Shown: positions 1 to 9,132, counted from the stretch's first letter. The stretch is DNA of 64,000 nucleotides from Deltaproteobacteria bacterium (GCA_029261875.1 JAJDAL010000042.1:124001-188000), one strand, 5' to 3'. A program made the numbers and translations. The notes: generated by a model not told the origin, from the letters alone.

Positions 1-165
1 GCAAGGCTGGCACGGCGGCATGGGGTGCGGTGCGGCGTGCTGGGTGCGGGCGGGGGTTGCTGGCTGCTCGCTGCGCTTTACTTCGCTGCAGCACCCCCCG
101 GAACCCAACCCAGGTTGCGAGCTAGGCCGATCGATTCGGACTCGGGGTTGCGAAGGCGAGTCGGG
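1..165. other. Non-coding GC-rich stretch after dapB
   Basis: No convincing gene lies between the window edge and the dapB stop codon. There is an imperfect inverted repeat (52-62 with 89-99, one mismatch) and a 6-bp stem at 139-144/157-162. Neither is followed by a T-run on the minus strand, so I do not call a terminator. The stretch may be the operon trailer or the end of an intergenic region cut by the window. Confidence 0.4.
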
Positions 166-954
166 CTACGAGAGGTCGAGGACGTCGCGCATGGTGTAGA
201 GGGCGGCTGGCTTTTTGTTTTCGAGTAGCCAGGCGGCGGCGCGGACGGCGCCCTGGGCGAAGTGGTCTCGCGTGTAGGCGCGGTGGGCGAGTTCGAGGCG
301 TTCGCCTTGGCTGATGAGGTGAACCGTGTGTTCGCCGGGGTTGTCGCCGCCGCGCAGGGTTTGAATGCCGATGGCGCCTTCCGGGCGGGGACCGGTCTCG
401 CCTTCGCGGGAGACGACCAGGTGGTCTTTGGCGGTCTGCTTGCGGCCGCGGGCGATGGCTTCGGCGAGGCCAAGGGCGGTGCCGCTCGGGGCGTCTCGCT
501 TCGCCGAGTGATGGAGCTCGACGATCTCGGCATCGAACTCCGGGAGCAGTCCCGAAGCTTTCTCGACCAGGTGCATCAGCACGTTGACCGACACCGAGAA
601 GTTGGGGGCGAGCACCAGGGGGATTCGCGTGGCAAGTTGTTCGATCTCGGCTCGCTCCTCGCCGGAGAAGCCCGTGGTTCCCACGACTGCGGCGACACCG
701 GCGTCGGCGGCGCCGCGGAGCAACGAAAGCGTCGCCACGGGGACCGTGAAGTCGATGGCGACGGTCGAACGCGTCAGTGCGGCCTTCAAGTCGTCCGTTA
801 CCGCGATGCCGGGTGCGACCTCGCTCCCGATCCCCGCGTGTCCCGGGCCTTCCACCGCGGCAGCGAGTTCGAGGCTGGGTTGCTCCGCAAGCGCTGCGCG
901 AACGCGTTCTCCCATCTTCCCGAGGGCGCCCGATACGAGCACACCCGCCCTCAT
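166..954 (-). CDS. dapB: 4-hydroxy-tetrahydrodipicolinate reductase DapB
   Basis: The 262-residue protein catalyses the NAD(P)H-dependent reduction that follows DapA in the diaminopimelate/lysine pathway in the cytoplasm. It opens with a Rossmann dinucleotide motif (GALGKMG, near residue 10). It also carries the family signature HHSAKRDAPSGTA (about residues 150-162), which holds the catalytic His and Lys. Length is close to the roughly 270 residues usual for the family. The start ATG at 954 overlaps the dapA stop codon in an ATGA, so translation is probably coupled. It is the last gene of argH-lptM-dapF-dapA-dapB. Confidence 0.96.
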   Translation of the reverse strand: MRAGVLVSGALGKMGERVRAALAEQPSLELAAAVEGPGHAGIGSEVAPGIAVTDDLKAALTRSTVAIDFTVPVATLSLLRGAADAGVAAVVGTTGFSGEERAEIEQLATRIPLVLAPNFSVSVNVLMHLVEKASGLLPEFDAEIVELHHSAKRDAPSGTALGLAEAIARGRKQTAKDHLVVSREGETGPRPEGAIGIQTLRGGDNPGEHTVHLISQGERLELAHRAYTRDHFAQGAVRAAAWLLENKKPAALYTMRDVLDLS

Positions 955-1823
955 AGCAGTCCAAACTCCTTGAGGGTGACGCGTAGGCTCTCGCGGTTCT
1001 TGTCGGAGATTCGCACCATGGGGAGCCGGATCTCTTCGTCGATGCGCCCCATCATGGCGAGGGCGGCTTTGACGGGAATCGGATTGGTTTCACAGAAGAG
1101 TGCGCCGCACAGGGGTAGTAGGCGGAAGTGGGCCGCGCGTGCACGCTCGAGATCATTGGCGCGAAACGCGCGGTAGAGCTCCGTCACTTCCGCTGGGGCC
1201 ACGTTGGAAAGGGTCGAAATGGCGCCGTGCCCGCCGATCGACAAGATCGGCAAGGTGATGGAGTCCTGGCCCGACAACACGTCGAAATCCGCCGGGCAAC
1301 GCGCGATGACTTCGGAAACCTGCTCGAGATCGAGCGAGGCTTCTTTCACGCCGACGACCTGCTCGATGTCTGCCAGCTGCGCCATGGTCTCGGGCAGGAT
1401 GTTGGATTGGGTGCGACCGGGGATGTTGTACACCACCAGCGGAAACGCGGATTGGCGCGCGATCTCGGCGTAGTGGGCGACGATGCCCGCCTGGGTGGGC
1501 TTGTTGTAGTAGGGCGAGATCAACAGCGCACCGTCGGCGCCGGCTTCCTTGGCATGGCGTGTGAGTTCGATGGCTTCGGTGGTGGAGTTCGAACCCGTGC
1601 CGGCGATGACTTGTACGCGTCCGCGCGCGGCTTCCACCACCACTTCGACCACGCGCCGATGCTCTGCATGGGAAAGCGTGGCGGACTCGCCGGTGGTTCC
1701 GCAGGGAACGATTCCGTCGACCCCGCCGGCCACCTGCAGTTCGACCAGGTTGCCCAATGCGCGCTCATCCACGGAGCCGCCGCGGAACGGCGTGACGATT
1801 GCTGTATAGACGCCTCGGAACAA
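951..1823 (-). CDS. dapA: 4-hydroxy-tetrahydrodipicolinate synthase DapA
   Basis: DapA condenses pyruvate with aspartate semialdehyde, the committed step to diaminopimelate and lysine. Visible signatures are CGTTGESATL near the N-terminus, the active-site Tyr in SPYYNKPTQ and the Schiff-base Lys in GVKEAS. I place the start at the TTG at 1823. A GGAGG sits 9 bases upstream, the start lies one base after the dapF stop, and the product (MFRGVYTAIVTPF...) then aligns with the N-terminus and length (290 aa) of known DapA proteins. The frame stays open upstream to an ATG at 1898, but that would overlap dapF by 74 bases and add an unconserved tail. A GTG at 1832 is a second, less likely start. Confidence 0.95.
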   Translation of the reverse strand: MFRGVYTAIVTPFRGGSVDERALGNLVELQVAGGVDGIVPCGTTGESATLSHAEHRRVVEVVVEAARGRVQVIAGTGSNSTTEAIELTRHAKEAGADGALLISPYYNKPTQAGIVAHYAEIARQSAFPLVVYNIPGRTQSNILPETMAQLADIEQVVGVKEASLDLEQVSEVIARCPADFDVLSGQDSITLPILSIGGHGAISTLSNVAPAEVTELYRAFRANDLERARAAHFRLLPLCGALFCETNPIPVKAALAMMGRIDEEIRLPMVRISDKNRESLRVTLKEFGLL

Positions 1824-1824
1824 C

Positions 1825-2670
1825 TCACGCACCTCCCAAGGTGTAGTGCCCGGTAAAGACTTCGGCGGCGGGGCCCGTGAGGAGCACCGGCGCTTCATCG
1901 GACTTCCAAACCAGTTCGAGTTCGCCTCCGCGCAGCTCGATGCGGAGTTCCCGGTCCGCTACGCCGCGCAAGATGGCGGAGACCGCGACCGCGCAAGCCC
2001 CGCTTCCACAAGCCAGGGTCTCGCCGGTGCCGCGCTCCCAGGTGCGCTGGCGCAATCGGTCGCGCCCGAGAATCTGGACGAACTCGACGTTTACGCGATT
2101 CGGAAACGCGGCGTGATTCTCGATCTTCGGACCGAGGGTCCGGACCGGCGCCGCATCGACGTCCGCCACGAACAACACCGCGTGCGGGTTGCCCATGGAA
2201 ACACTCGTGACGAGATAGGTCTCACCATCGATCTCGAGCGGGGCGTCGATCACGGGTCCGTCGCCCTGCCCCAACTTCGTGGGGATCTTCGCGGGCGCCA
2301 GAATCGGGCGTTCCATCTGTACGGTGATCCGATTCGCTCCCGCCCAACGCGGGTGCACGACGCCGCTCAAGGTCTCCACCGAGACCTCGTCCGCGCTCGT
2401 GTGTCCGCGATCGCGCAGGAACTTGTAGAACGCCCGGATGCCATTGGCACACATCTCCGCGCGAGAACCGTCCGCGTTGTAGATGTCCATTCGGAAGTCC
2501 GCCGCCGTCGACGGGCGAACCACCAGAATCTGATCGGCCCCGATGCCGAGGTGGCGATCGCAAATCTCGGCCGCGATGCCCTCGAGCTGCGGGAGCTCGT
2601 CGCGCAATCCGTCGAGCACGACGAAGTCGTTTCCGGCACCGTGCATCTTCGTAAACCGCAATTCGCTCAC
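1825..2670 (-). CDS. dapF: Diaminopimelate epimerase DapF
   Basis: DapF converts LL- to meso-diaminopimelate, used for lysine and for peptidoglycan cross-links. The 281-residue protein starts with the typical KMHGAGNDFVVLDG. It has the two catalytic cysteines in the expected contexts: EMCANG (about residue 80) and ETLACGSGACA (about residue 220). Its ATG overlaps the lptM stop as ATGA, and its stop is one base before the dapA start, so it sits in a tightly coupled operon. The lptM-dapF order is also found in enterobacteria. Confidence 0.96.
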   Translation of the reverse strand: MSELRFTKMHGAGNDFVVLDGLRDELPQLEGIAAEICDRHLGIGADQILVVRPSTAADFRMDIYNADGSRAEMCANGIRAFYKFLRDRGHTSADEVSVETLSGVVHPRWAGANRITVQMERPILAPAKIPTKLGQGDGPVIDAPLEIDGETYLVTSVSMGNPHAVLFVADVDAAPVRTLGPKIENHAAFPNRVNVEFVQILGRDRLRQRTWERGTGETLACGSGACAVAVSAILRGVADRELRIELRGGELELVWKSDEAPVLLTGPAAEVFTGHYTLGGA

Positions 2671-2828
2671 GGTTGTTCTTCCTCTTCGGGTTCGGCTTGC
2701 ACTTCCTGGGCGGTGGCCGGCGGCGCCGGCTTCGTGCGCCGCGGCGGACCGACTTTTCCGCAGGCCACGGAAGTAGCGAGGGCGAGCGCCATCGCGAAAA
2801 CACCGATGCCGGCTTGGCGAGAAGTCAT
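2667..2828 (-). CDS. lptM: Small lipoprotein, LptM (YifL)-like
   Basis: This 53-residue protein has a signal peptide ending in a lipobox (TSVAC, Cys at residue 23). The motif GKVGPPR follows at once, matching the G-K/L-x-GP-hallmark of the LptM/YifL family, which assists maturation of the LPS translocon LptD in enterobacteria. The rest is a Pro/Glu-rich tail (ending PEEEEQP). The start ATG at 2828 overlaps the argH stop and the stop overlaps the dapF start, both as ATGA. The position next to dapF also matches the E. coli locus. The family call rests on the short motif and on position; the function is inferred. Confidence 0.8.
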   Translation of the reverse strand: MTSRQAGIGVFAMALALATSVACGKVGPPRRTKPAPPATAQEVQAEPEEEEQP

Positions 2829-4255
2829 GCGTTTCCCCGATCGGCGTCGAAATTCGCCAGCGCCGCCGCGACCGCGGACCGTGCTTGGTTCAAGTTCTGC
2901 TCCACGTTTTCCCGCGCGGTCCCACCGATCAGCTTCCGCGATTCGAGGGCCGACTCCAAACTCAGCAGCTCGCCCGCGCTCGCCGGAAACGCCGGGTGGA
3001 AACCATGCAGATCTTCTCGCGATAGCGATCGCAGGTCGACCTCTTTTTCGACGCAATGTCCGACCGCACGACCCACCGCTTCGTGGGCTTCCCGAAACGG
3101 AACGCCTTCCCGAACCAGCGCCTCGGCCAGGTCGGTCGCGAGCAGCATCGGGTCCGATGCGGCTTCGCCCATGCGGGCGGTGTTGACGCGCAAGGTCGCG
3201 ATGGCGCCGGTCATGACCTCGAGGCAATCGCAGAGCGTTCGCGCGGCATCGAAAACCGGCTCCTTGTCTTCCTGGAGATCCCGGTTGTAGGTGAGCGGCA
3301 AGCCCTTCAGCACGGTGAGGAGCGCGACGAGATCGCCGATCACCCGACCGGATTTACCGCGCACGAGTTCCGGCACGTCGGGGTTCTTCTTGTTGGGCAT
3401 GAGACTCGAGCCCGTCGAGTAGGCGTCCGCCAATTCCACGAACCCGAACTCGGAACTCGACCACAACACCAGTTCCTCGGCCAGGCGCGACAGGTGCACC
3501 ATGGCGATGGCGGCGGCGGACAGGAACTCGAGCGCGCCATCTCGGGAAGCGACGGCGTCCATGCTGTTGGGGTTTGGCGCCGCGAAGCCGAGCTCCCGCG
3601 CCGTGTGTTCGCGATCGAGGGGCAAGGTCGATCCTGCGAGAGCGCCAGCGCCCAGCGGCGCACGATCGAGCCGCGCCCGCGCGTCGCACAAGCGTCCGAC
3701 GTCGCGCTGAAACATTCCCACGAAGGCGAGCCAATGGTGGGCCAGGCGAACGGGCTGCGCGCGTTGCAGGTGGGTGTAGCCGGGCAGAACCGTGTCCAGA
3801 TGTTCCGTGCCGCGCTCGATCAACACGGCGCACAATTCGAGCAACGCGCGTTGCGCTGCGGATTCAACGTCTCGCAAGTAGAGGGCGAAGTCCGTCGCCA
3901 CCTGGTCGTTGCGGCTGCGGCCGGTGTGAAGCTTGCCCGCCACCGGACCCACCAGGGCGCCGAGCCGGCTCTCGATGGCCATGTGGATGTCTTCCAGAGC
4001 CGGGTCGTAGACGAATTTGGCGGTCTGGATCTCCGTCTCAATCGCGTCCAGGCCGCGCAGCATTTCGTTGCACTCGTCCGCGCTGACCAGGCCTACAGAC
4101 TGGAGCATTCGCACATGGGCGCGCGAACCCCGCAAATCGTACTGGGCCAGGGCCCGGTCGAAGTCGATCGACGCCGTGAAGCGTTCGACGGCCGGATCGG
4201 TCGATTCGCGAAAACGCCCGGACCAGGGCTTGTTGCCGGTCGGCTGGGGACTCAT
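2825..4255 (-). CDS. argH: Argininosuccinate lyase ArgH
   Basis: ArgH splits argininosuccinate into arginine and fumarate, the last step of arginine synthesis. The 476-residue protein has the fumarase/aspartase superfamily signature GSSLMPNKKNPD with the catalytic serine loop, the N-terminal WSGRF motif and the HTGRSRNDQVATD motif. It is the first gene of the operon. The gene upstream (aroF) is divergent, with 119 bases between the two starts. Confidence 0.97.
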   Translation of the reverse strand: MSPQPTGNKPWSGRFRESTDPAVERFTASIDFDRALAQYDLRGSRAHVRMLQSVGLVSADECNEMLRGLDAIETEIQTAKFVYDPALEDIHMAIESRLGALVGPVAGKLHTGRSRNDQVATDFALYLRDVESAAQRALLELCAVLIERGTEHLDTVLPGYTHLQRAQPVRLAHHWLAFVGMFQRDVGRLCDARARLDRAPLGAGALAGSTLPLDREHTARELGFAAPNPNSMDAVASRDGALEFLSAAAIAMVHLSRLAEELVLWSSSEFGFVELADAYSTGSSLMPNKKNPDVPELVRGKSGRVIGDLVALLTVLKGLPLTYNRDLQEDKEPVFDAARTLCDCLEVMTGAIATLRVNTARMGEAASDPMLLATDLAEALVREGVPFREAHEAVGRAVGHCVEKEVDLRSLSREDLHGFHPAFPASAGELLSLESALESRKLIGGTARENVEQNLNQARSAVAAALANFDADRGNA

Positions 4256-4303
4256 AGTTTCACCGGAACCCTTCGGAAAATAAGTGGAAACATACCGAGA
4301 TTT

Positions 4304-4320
4304 TGCGATGCTGCATCGCA
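4304..4320. promoter_or_regulatory. Perfect inverted repeat between argH and aroF
   Basis: The sequence TGCGATGCTGCATCGCA is a perfect hyphenated palindrome (7-bp arms, 3-base centre) in the 119-base gap between the divergent argH and aroF genes. It lies about 55 bases upstream of the aroF start. An operator for a dimeric repressor acting on one or both amino acid genes is the simplest reading. An RNA hairpin in the aroF leader is the alternative. Confidence 0.4.
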
Positions 4321-4374
4321 GACCCCGCCGCGGCGTCTTCCTCCCCCAACACCGCGGAGCCGGAGAACCCCAGC

Positions 4375-5493
4375 ATGATCATCGTGATGAAGGCCGACCT
4401 GCCGGCGGATTCCCCGGAGCTCGAACAAGTCATCCAGCTCGCGGAAGGATACCCCGGCGTTTCCACCCAGGTGCACCGCATCCAGGGCGTCACCCGATCC
4501 GTGACGGAAGTCTACCTCCTGGGCTCCACGGGTGTGATTCCCGCAGAGCCCTTCGAGGAGTTCGTGGGCGTCGAGCGGGTGGTTCGGATCACGGAGAAAT
4601 TCCGCACCATCGGCCGCCACGACAGCGGCCAGGAGGCCATCGGCTTCGAGTACAACGGGGTGGAGCTGTCCCAGGATTCGTTCCACGTCTTTCCCGGGCT
4701 GTGTGCCGTCGACACGAACGAGAACGTCGACACCATGTTCCGCGCCCTGGCGGATCGCGGCATCCAGACCTCTCGGGCCGGAGCCTACAAACCGCGTACC
4801 AGCCCCTATGACTTCCAGGGCCACGGGGCGCAATGTCTGCCTCACCTGTTCGAATCCGCCGGCAAGCACGGCATCCGCATCGTCTCCATGGAGGTCACGA
4901 GCGAAATCCAGGTCGAAGAGATTCAGCAGGCCCTCGAGCAATCGGGCCAAGCGACCGGCGTAATGCTGCAGATCGGAACCCGCAATGCCCAAAACTTCGA
5001 ACTCCTGAAGGCCGTGGGGCAGCAGACGGAACTGCCGGTGCTCTTCAAGCGCGGCATGGGGATCACCCTCAACGAATCGCTCAATGCCTGTGAGTACGTG
5101 GCCAGCGCGGGCAATCACCGCATCGTGTTCTGCCTGCGCGGCATGAAGACCAATTTCGGCGACCCGCACCGCAACTTCGTGGACTTCACCCACGTTCCGG
5201 TCATTCGGCGCATGACGCGGCTGCCGGTATTCGTGGATCCGTCTCATTCCGTGGGAACGCGCGCGGTTTCCTCGGATGGTCTGCTCGATATCTTCCACGC
5301 CAGCGCGCAGGGCATCATCAGCGGTGCCAACGGCGTATTGGTGGATTTTCACCCCCATCCTCAAGAAGCGTTGTGTGACGGGCCCCAGGCGCTGTTGCTC
5401 GACGAGCTCGAACCTTTTCTCGAGGATTGCCGTATCACTCGCGACGCCTACGAGCAGCGTTTGAAAGTCGCGCCGCGTGCGGGCGCGCGCTAA
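4375..5493 (+). CDS. aroF: 3-deoxy-7-phosphoheptulonate synthase (DAHP synthase, AroF/AroA type)
   Basis: The enzyme joins phosphoenolpyruvate and erythrose-4-phosphate, the entry step of the shikimate pathway. The 372-residue product has an N-terminal ferredoxin-like regulatory domain (about residues 1-70). The catalytic barrel follows, with KPRTSPYDFQGHG, KRGMGITLNE and PVFVDPSHSVGTR, which are typical of the class I-beta type. The usual CERG motif reads CLRG here, a change worth noting. I chose the ATG at 4375, preceded by GGAG, over the in-frame ATG at 4303, which would add an unconserved tail running through the palindrome. Confidence 0.92.
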   Translation: MIIVMKADLPADSPELEQVIQLAEGYPGVSTQVHRIQGVTRSVTEVYLLGSTGVIPAEPFEEFVGVERVVRITEKFRTIGRHDSGQEAIGFEYNGVELSQDSFHVFPGLCAVDTNENVDTMFRALADRGIQTSRAGAYKPRTSPYDFQGHGAQCLPHLFESAGKHGIRIVSMEVTSEIQVEEIQQALEQSGQATGVMLQIGTRNAQNFELLKAVGQQTELPVLFKRGMGITLNESLNACEYVASAGNHRIVFCLRGMKTNFGDPHRNFVDFTHVPVIRRMTRLPVFVDPSHSVGTRAVSSDGLLDIFHASAQGIISGANGVLVDFHPHPQEALCDGPQALLLDELEPFLEDCRITRDAYEQRLKVAPRAGAR

Positions 5494-5503
5494 AGGCTGA
5501 AAC

Positions 5504-7939
5504 GTGACAAAGACGCGCCCCAGTCGGCGGCGCTCCCCCGGGGCACGACGCAAGTCGAGTCCGCGCCGAGCTTCGAAAAAAAACCGAGGGACCTCACGCG
5601 CCCTGGGGCGCACGTTTGCCATCGCGATGTTCGCCGTGGCCTTTGTCGCCGGGTTCTATCTCGCGGGTTTCGCGATTCGCCTCGACCGGGTGGTGACCAG
5701 CCGTTTCGAAGGACAGCTGTTCCGCGTGCCCTCGCGAGTTTTCTCTGCCCCCACCATCCTCCACGCGGGCTTGGGGTGGGGGGAGCAGGAATTCACCGAC
5801 GTCCTGCGGCGCTTGGGTTACCGAGAGGAAACTTCCAGTCGGTCCCTCACGGAGGGACGCTTCGTTCTGGGACGCAATTGGATTCGCGTCCGGCTTCGCG
5901 CCTTCGAACACCCGACCCGAGCCGAGCCGCCCCGCGATCTCGTGATCCGCTTTGCGGACGGGGGCATCGACGAAATTCGCGACGCCGAGACCCGCCGCGA
6001 ACTGGCGGCGGTGTACCTGGAGCCCGAGCAAGTGGGGGCGTACTACGGCCCCAACCGCGAGCAACGCGACCTGGTTTCCGTCGACGACGTGCCGAAGCAC
6101 CTGGTGGAGGCCGTGCTGGCCGTGGAAGACCAGCGTTTCCACAGTCACCATGGGGTTGACCTGCAACGCATCGCAGGTGCCTTCCTCGCCAACCTCCAAG
6201 CCGGCAGCATCCGTCAGGGCGGCAGCACCCTCACCCAACAGCTGGTGAAGAACTTCTTCCTCACGCCCGAGCGAACCGTCGAGCGCAAGCTTCAAGAAGC
6301 CATCATGTCGTTGCTCGTGGAGGCGCGGTACGACAAACAACAGATCCTCGAGAGCTATCTGAACGAGATTTATCTCGGGCAACGCGGATCCACGGCGATC
6401 CACGGCGTGGGGGAGGCAGCGCGTCTCTATTTCGGAAAGAAGGCCGAGAATCTCTCACTCGGGGAATCCGCCTTGTTGGTGGCCATCATCAAGAGCCCCA
6501 ACGGGATGTCGCCTTACCGGGATGCCGAACGCGCGATGACGCGCCGCAACCTGGTACTCGACCTGATGCTCGATCAAGGCCGAATCGATGACGCGGAACT
6601 TGCCCAGGCGCGGCGCGAACCGTTGCGTTTGGCGGAGATCGTGCCGGATTCCGGGGCCGCGCGTTACTTTCTCGACGCAGTTCGACGCCAACTCCCGGAG
6701 GTCTATGACGCAAAGACCCTCACATCGGAAGGATTGCGGATCTATTCCACGCTGGATCTGCGAATGCAACGCGTGGCCTCGCGCGTTCTTCGCGAAGGGC
6801 TCGAGGGTCTCGAGGAGCGCTACGCCTGGCTCCGCCAAGAGGACCCGAAGCGCCGGGTCCAGGGCTGCCTGATCGCGTTGCGCCCACAGACCGGTGAAGT
6901 TCTGGCATTGGTGGGCGGGCGCGACTACCGCGCCTCCCAATTCGATCGCTGCACCCAGGCGCGCCGACAGGCGGGCTCGGTCTTCAAGCCCATCGTGTAT
7001 GTGGCGGCCCTCGAGCCTGCTTCGGGTGGACCCGCCATTACGCTGGCGAGCAGCCTCGACGACGCCCCCCTGCGGCTGCCAACTCCGAGCGGCGATTGGG
7101 AACCGGCGAATTACGATGGAGAATTTCACGGCACCGTAAGCGTGCGCGAGGCCCTCGAGCGCTCGCTCAACGTTGCGACGGCCCGACTCGCCAACGAAGT
7201 GGGGATCGGCCACGTTGCGGATGTGGCGCGGCGTCTGGGGATCGAGAGTCGGCTCCCGCCGGTGCCGAGCCTGGCGCTGGGCACGGCGGACGTATCGCCC
7301 ATGGAGATCGCGCGGGTCTACGCCACTCTGGCCAACGGTGGGGTTCGCCCCGAGATCCGAACCTTCGACGACATGGTGGACTCCAGCGGCAACCCCGTGG
7401 AGCGGCGCCAGATCGGTTTTGAACGCGTGCTCGATTCGGGAACCGCCTATCTCGCCACCTCGCTCCTGGCGGGTGTGGTCGAGCGCGGTACCGGGGCCCG
7501 CATCCGAGGACTGGGCGTTCGCGGCCCGGTCGCGGGCAAGACCGGTACCAGCGACGACGAACGCGATGCCTGGTTCGTGGGCTTCACCCCGGAGCTGGTG
7601 GTGGTCGTATGGGTCGGGTTCGACGCTCCCCGCAGCATGAAGTTGGCGGGAGGCCAAGCCGCCCTCCCCATCTGGGCCCGCTTCACCCGGGAGGTGACGG
7701 GCGGCCGCGTGCGCGGGGCCTTCCGAACGCCTCCGGACGTGGTCGAGATCGACATCGAGCCGACGACCGGGGCCCTGGCGCTTCCCGGTTGTCCCCAGCG
7801 GCGCACGGAACTTTTCTTGATCGGCACCGAACCCGAGCACGTGTGTCCCGAGGGGGGTCGCCGAGGGAGTCGCGGAACCCCCGGGGTCCGGCGCTTCCTC
7901 GATTGGATGGTGGACTCCCTGTTCGGCGATGAAATTTGA
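5504..7939 (+). CDS. mrcB: Bifunctional peptidoglycan synthase, PBP1b type
   Basis: This class A penicillin-binding protein polymerises glycan strands and cross-links peptides at the inner membrane. The 811 residues have a basic N-terminal tail, one transmembrane anchor (about 37-63), a UB2H-like region, and a GT51 glycosyltransferase with the catalytic Glu in AVEDQRFHSHHG (about 206) and GGSTLTQQLVKN. A transpeptidase follows, with GSVFKP (Ser about 492), SLN and KTGT (about 679). Length is close to E. coli PBP1b (844). Translation starts at a GTG ten bases after the aroF stop, and the stop overlaps the next gene. Confidence 0.95.
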   Translation: MTKTRPSRRRSPGARRKSSPRRASKKNRGTSRALGRTFAIAMFAVAFVAGFYLAGFAIRLDRVVTSRFEGQLFRVPSRVFSAPTILHAGLGWGEQEFTDVLRRLGYREETSSRSLTEGRFVLGRNWIRVRLRAFEHPTRAEPPRDLVIRFADGGIDEIRDAETRRELAAVYLEPEQVGAYYGPNREQRDLVSVDDVPKHLVEAVLAVEDQRFHSHHGVDLQRIAGAFLANLQAGSIRQGGSTLTQQLVKNFFLTPERTVERKLQEAIMSLLVEARYDKQQILESYLNEIYLGQRGSTAIHGVGEAARLYFGKKAENLSLGESALLVAIIKSPNGMSPYRDAERAMTRRNLVLDLMLDQGRIDDAELAQARREPLRLAEIVPDSGAARYFLDAVRRQLPEVYDAKTLTSEGLRIYSTLDLRMQRVASRVLREGLEGLEERYAWLRQEDPKRRVQGCLIALRPQTGEVLALVGGRDYRASQFDRCTQARRQAGSVFKPIVYVAALEPASGGPAITLASSLDDAPLRLPTPSGDWEPANYDGEFHGTVSVREALERSLNVATARLANEVGIGHVADVARRLGIESRLPPVPSLALGTADVSPMEIARVYATLANGGVRPEIRTFDDMVDSSGNPVERRQIGFERVLDSGTAYLATSLLAGVVERGTGARIRGLGVRGPVAGKTGTSDDERDAWFVGFTPELVVVVWVGFDAPRSMKLAGGQAALPIWARFTREVTGGRVRGAFRTPPDVVEIDIEPTTGALALPGCPQRRTELFLIGTEPEHVCPEGGRRGSRGTPGVRRFLDWMVDSLFGDEI

Positions 7940-8433
7940 GGGGGTGGCGGGTCTCGCCTCTGTTGCTGGTGTTCGCAACCGGTTGTGCCGCTATGGGGAT
8001 GCGGAGCCATTCCGACCCCTTACACGTATCGACCCTGGAGTCCCGCGATCCGACCCGGCGCGCGTCGTTGCATCTGCTCGTGGAGGGGCTCGACGCCGAA
8101 GTGGAGGGAAAATCCGCGCGGGCTTTGCGCTTGTATGAAGATGCGCTCCGTATCGACCCCGGAAACGGGTTCGCGTATCTGGTGATCGCGCGTCACCACG
8201 CGGAACAGGGCGATGCGCGGCGAGCGCTATCTTTTCTCGACCAAGCGAACGCCTTCTTGGGTTCCCAGCGCGACGTCGAAGCGAAAACCCAGGCACACAT
8301 GCTAGGAATTCGGGGGATGGCGCTGGTCGCCAGCGGGGACCGTGCAGATGCGAAGCCGTTGTTCGCTCGCGCGCGGGAACTTGCGCCGGGAGTGTGGGCC
8401 GATTCAATGCTGACGGCGGATGAGCTTCGTTAG
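7936..8433 (+). CDS. Small lipoprotein with TPR-like repeats
   Basis: The product has 165 residues if translation starts at the TTG at 7936, which overlaps the mrcB stop. Residues 1-17 look like a lipoprotein signal with the lipobox FATGC. The rest is helical and TPR-like (DAEVEGKSARALRLYEDALR, then a second helix-turn-helix pair around AEQGDARRALSFLDQAN). A PBP1b activator role would fit its place directly after mrcB, by analogy with the LpoB/LpoA idea, but this is only inference. No clear ribosome-binding site was found, so the start is uncertain; no in-frame ATG precedes the lipobox. Confidence 0.7.
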   Translation: MRGWRVSPLLLVFATGCAAMGMRSHSDPLHVSTLESRDPTRRASLHLLVEGLDAEVEGKSARALRLYEDALRIDPGNGFAYLVIARHHAEQGDARRALSFLDQANAFLGSQRDVEAKTQAHMLGIRGMALVASGDRADAKPLFARARELAPGVWADSMLTADELR

Positions 8434-8469
8434 CCCTGCGGGGATGCTTATGATAATTTGGACGACCCG

Positions 8470-8979
8470 ATGACGCCGAAACGACTGTTCTTCCTCGGCG
8501 CTTTGCTGATCTCGGTTCCGCTGGATCAGATCACCAAGATCCTCGTCTCATCGAATCTCATCTACGGATCGAAGCAAGCGGTGATCGAGGGGTTTTTCTA
8601 CCTCACTCACGTTCGAAACCCTGGCGCCGCGTTCGGTTTATTTACCGACGGACCCGCGGAGATCCGCTTACCTTTCTTCATCGGCGTTTCTCTCATCGCC
8701 ATTTTCATCGTCGGATCTTTCTACCGTCGCTTAGCCCCCGGGGATCGCTTCCTCCCGCTGGCTTTGGGTTTGATCCTCGGTGGCGCCATTGGAAACCTCA
8801 TCGACCGCATCCGTCTGGGTGAGGTGGTGGACTTTCTGCATTTCCGACTTTGGAGCGGATACTCCTGGCCGGATTTCAACATCGCCGACTCGGTGATCGT
8901 CGTGGGGGTTGGCATGTTGATCCTCGACCTGATTACGAGCGAAGGTGAAAATCGCGCGAGTGCCGTCGGCGACGAGTAA
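8470..8979 (+). CDS. lspA: Lipoprotein signal peptidase LspA
   Basis: LspA cleaves signal peptides from diacylated prolipoproteins in the inner membrane. The protein has four membrane segments and all conserved motifs: DQITK near the N-terminus, RNPGAAFG, GNLIDR with the first catalytic Asp, and NIADS with the second. I start at the ATG at 8470 (169 aa); a TTG at 8458 is possible but adds nothing conserved. It follows a lipoprotein gene, and the same strand also carries mrcB. Confidence 0.95.
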   Translation: MTPKRLFFLGALLISVPLDQITKILVSSNLIYGSKQAVIEGFFYLTHVRNPGAAFGLFTDGPAEIRLPFFIGVSLIAIFIVGSFYRRLAPGDRFLPLALGLILGGAIGNLIDRIRLGEVVDFLHFRLWSGYSWPDFNIADSVIVVGVGMLILDLITSEGENRASAVGDE

Positions 8980-8980
8980 T

Positions 8981-9010
8981 TCGGGCCCGATCTGCGCTAA
9001 GATTTTTTTT
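8981..9010 (+). terminator. Possible terminator after lspA
   Basis: Two bases after the lspA stop lie a 10-base palindrome (TCGGGCCCGA) and a short ATCT/AGAT stem, followed by a run of eight T at 9003-9010. The stem is weak for a classical intrinsic terminator. The T-run is striking in this GC-rich sequence. Confidence 0.35.
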
Positions 9011-9132
9011 GCTGAGATTGCGCCGTCCGCCTCCGGGAAATTGCTTGAATGGCGACGCGGATGCGCGCCATCATTGTATACACAGAAAAGTGCGAGTCAC
9101 TCCTCTACCGTCGACAAACGCGTGTAGTTTTC

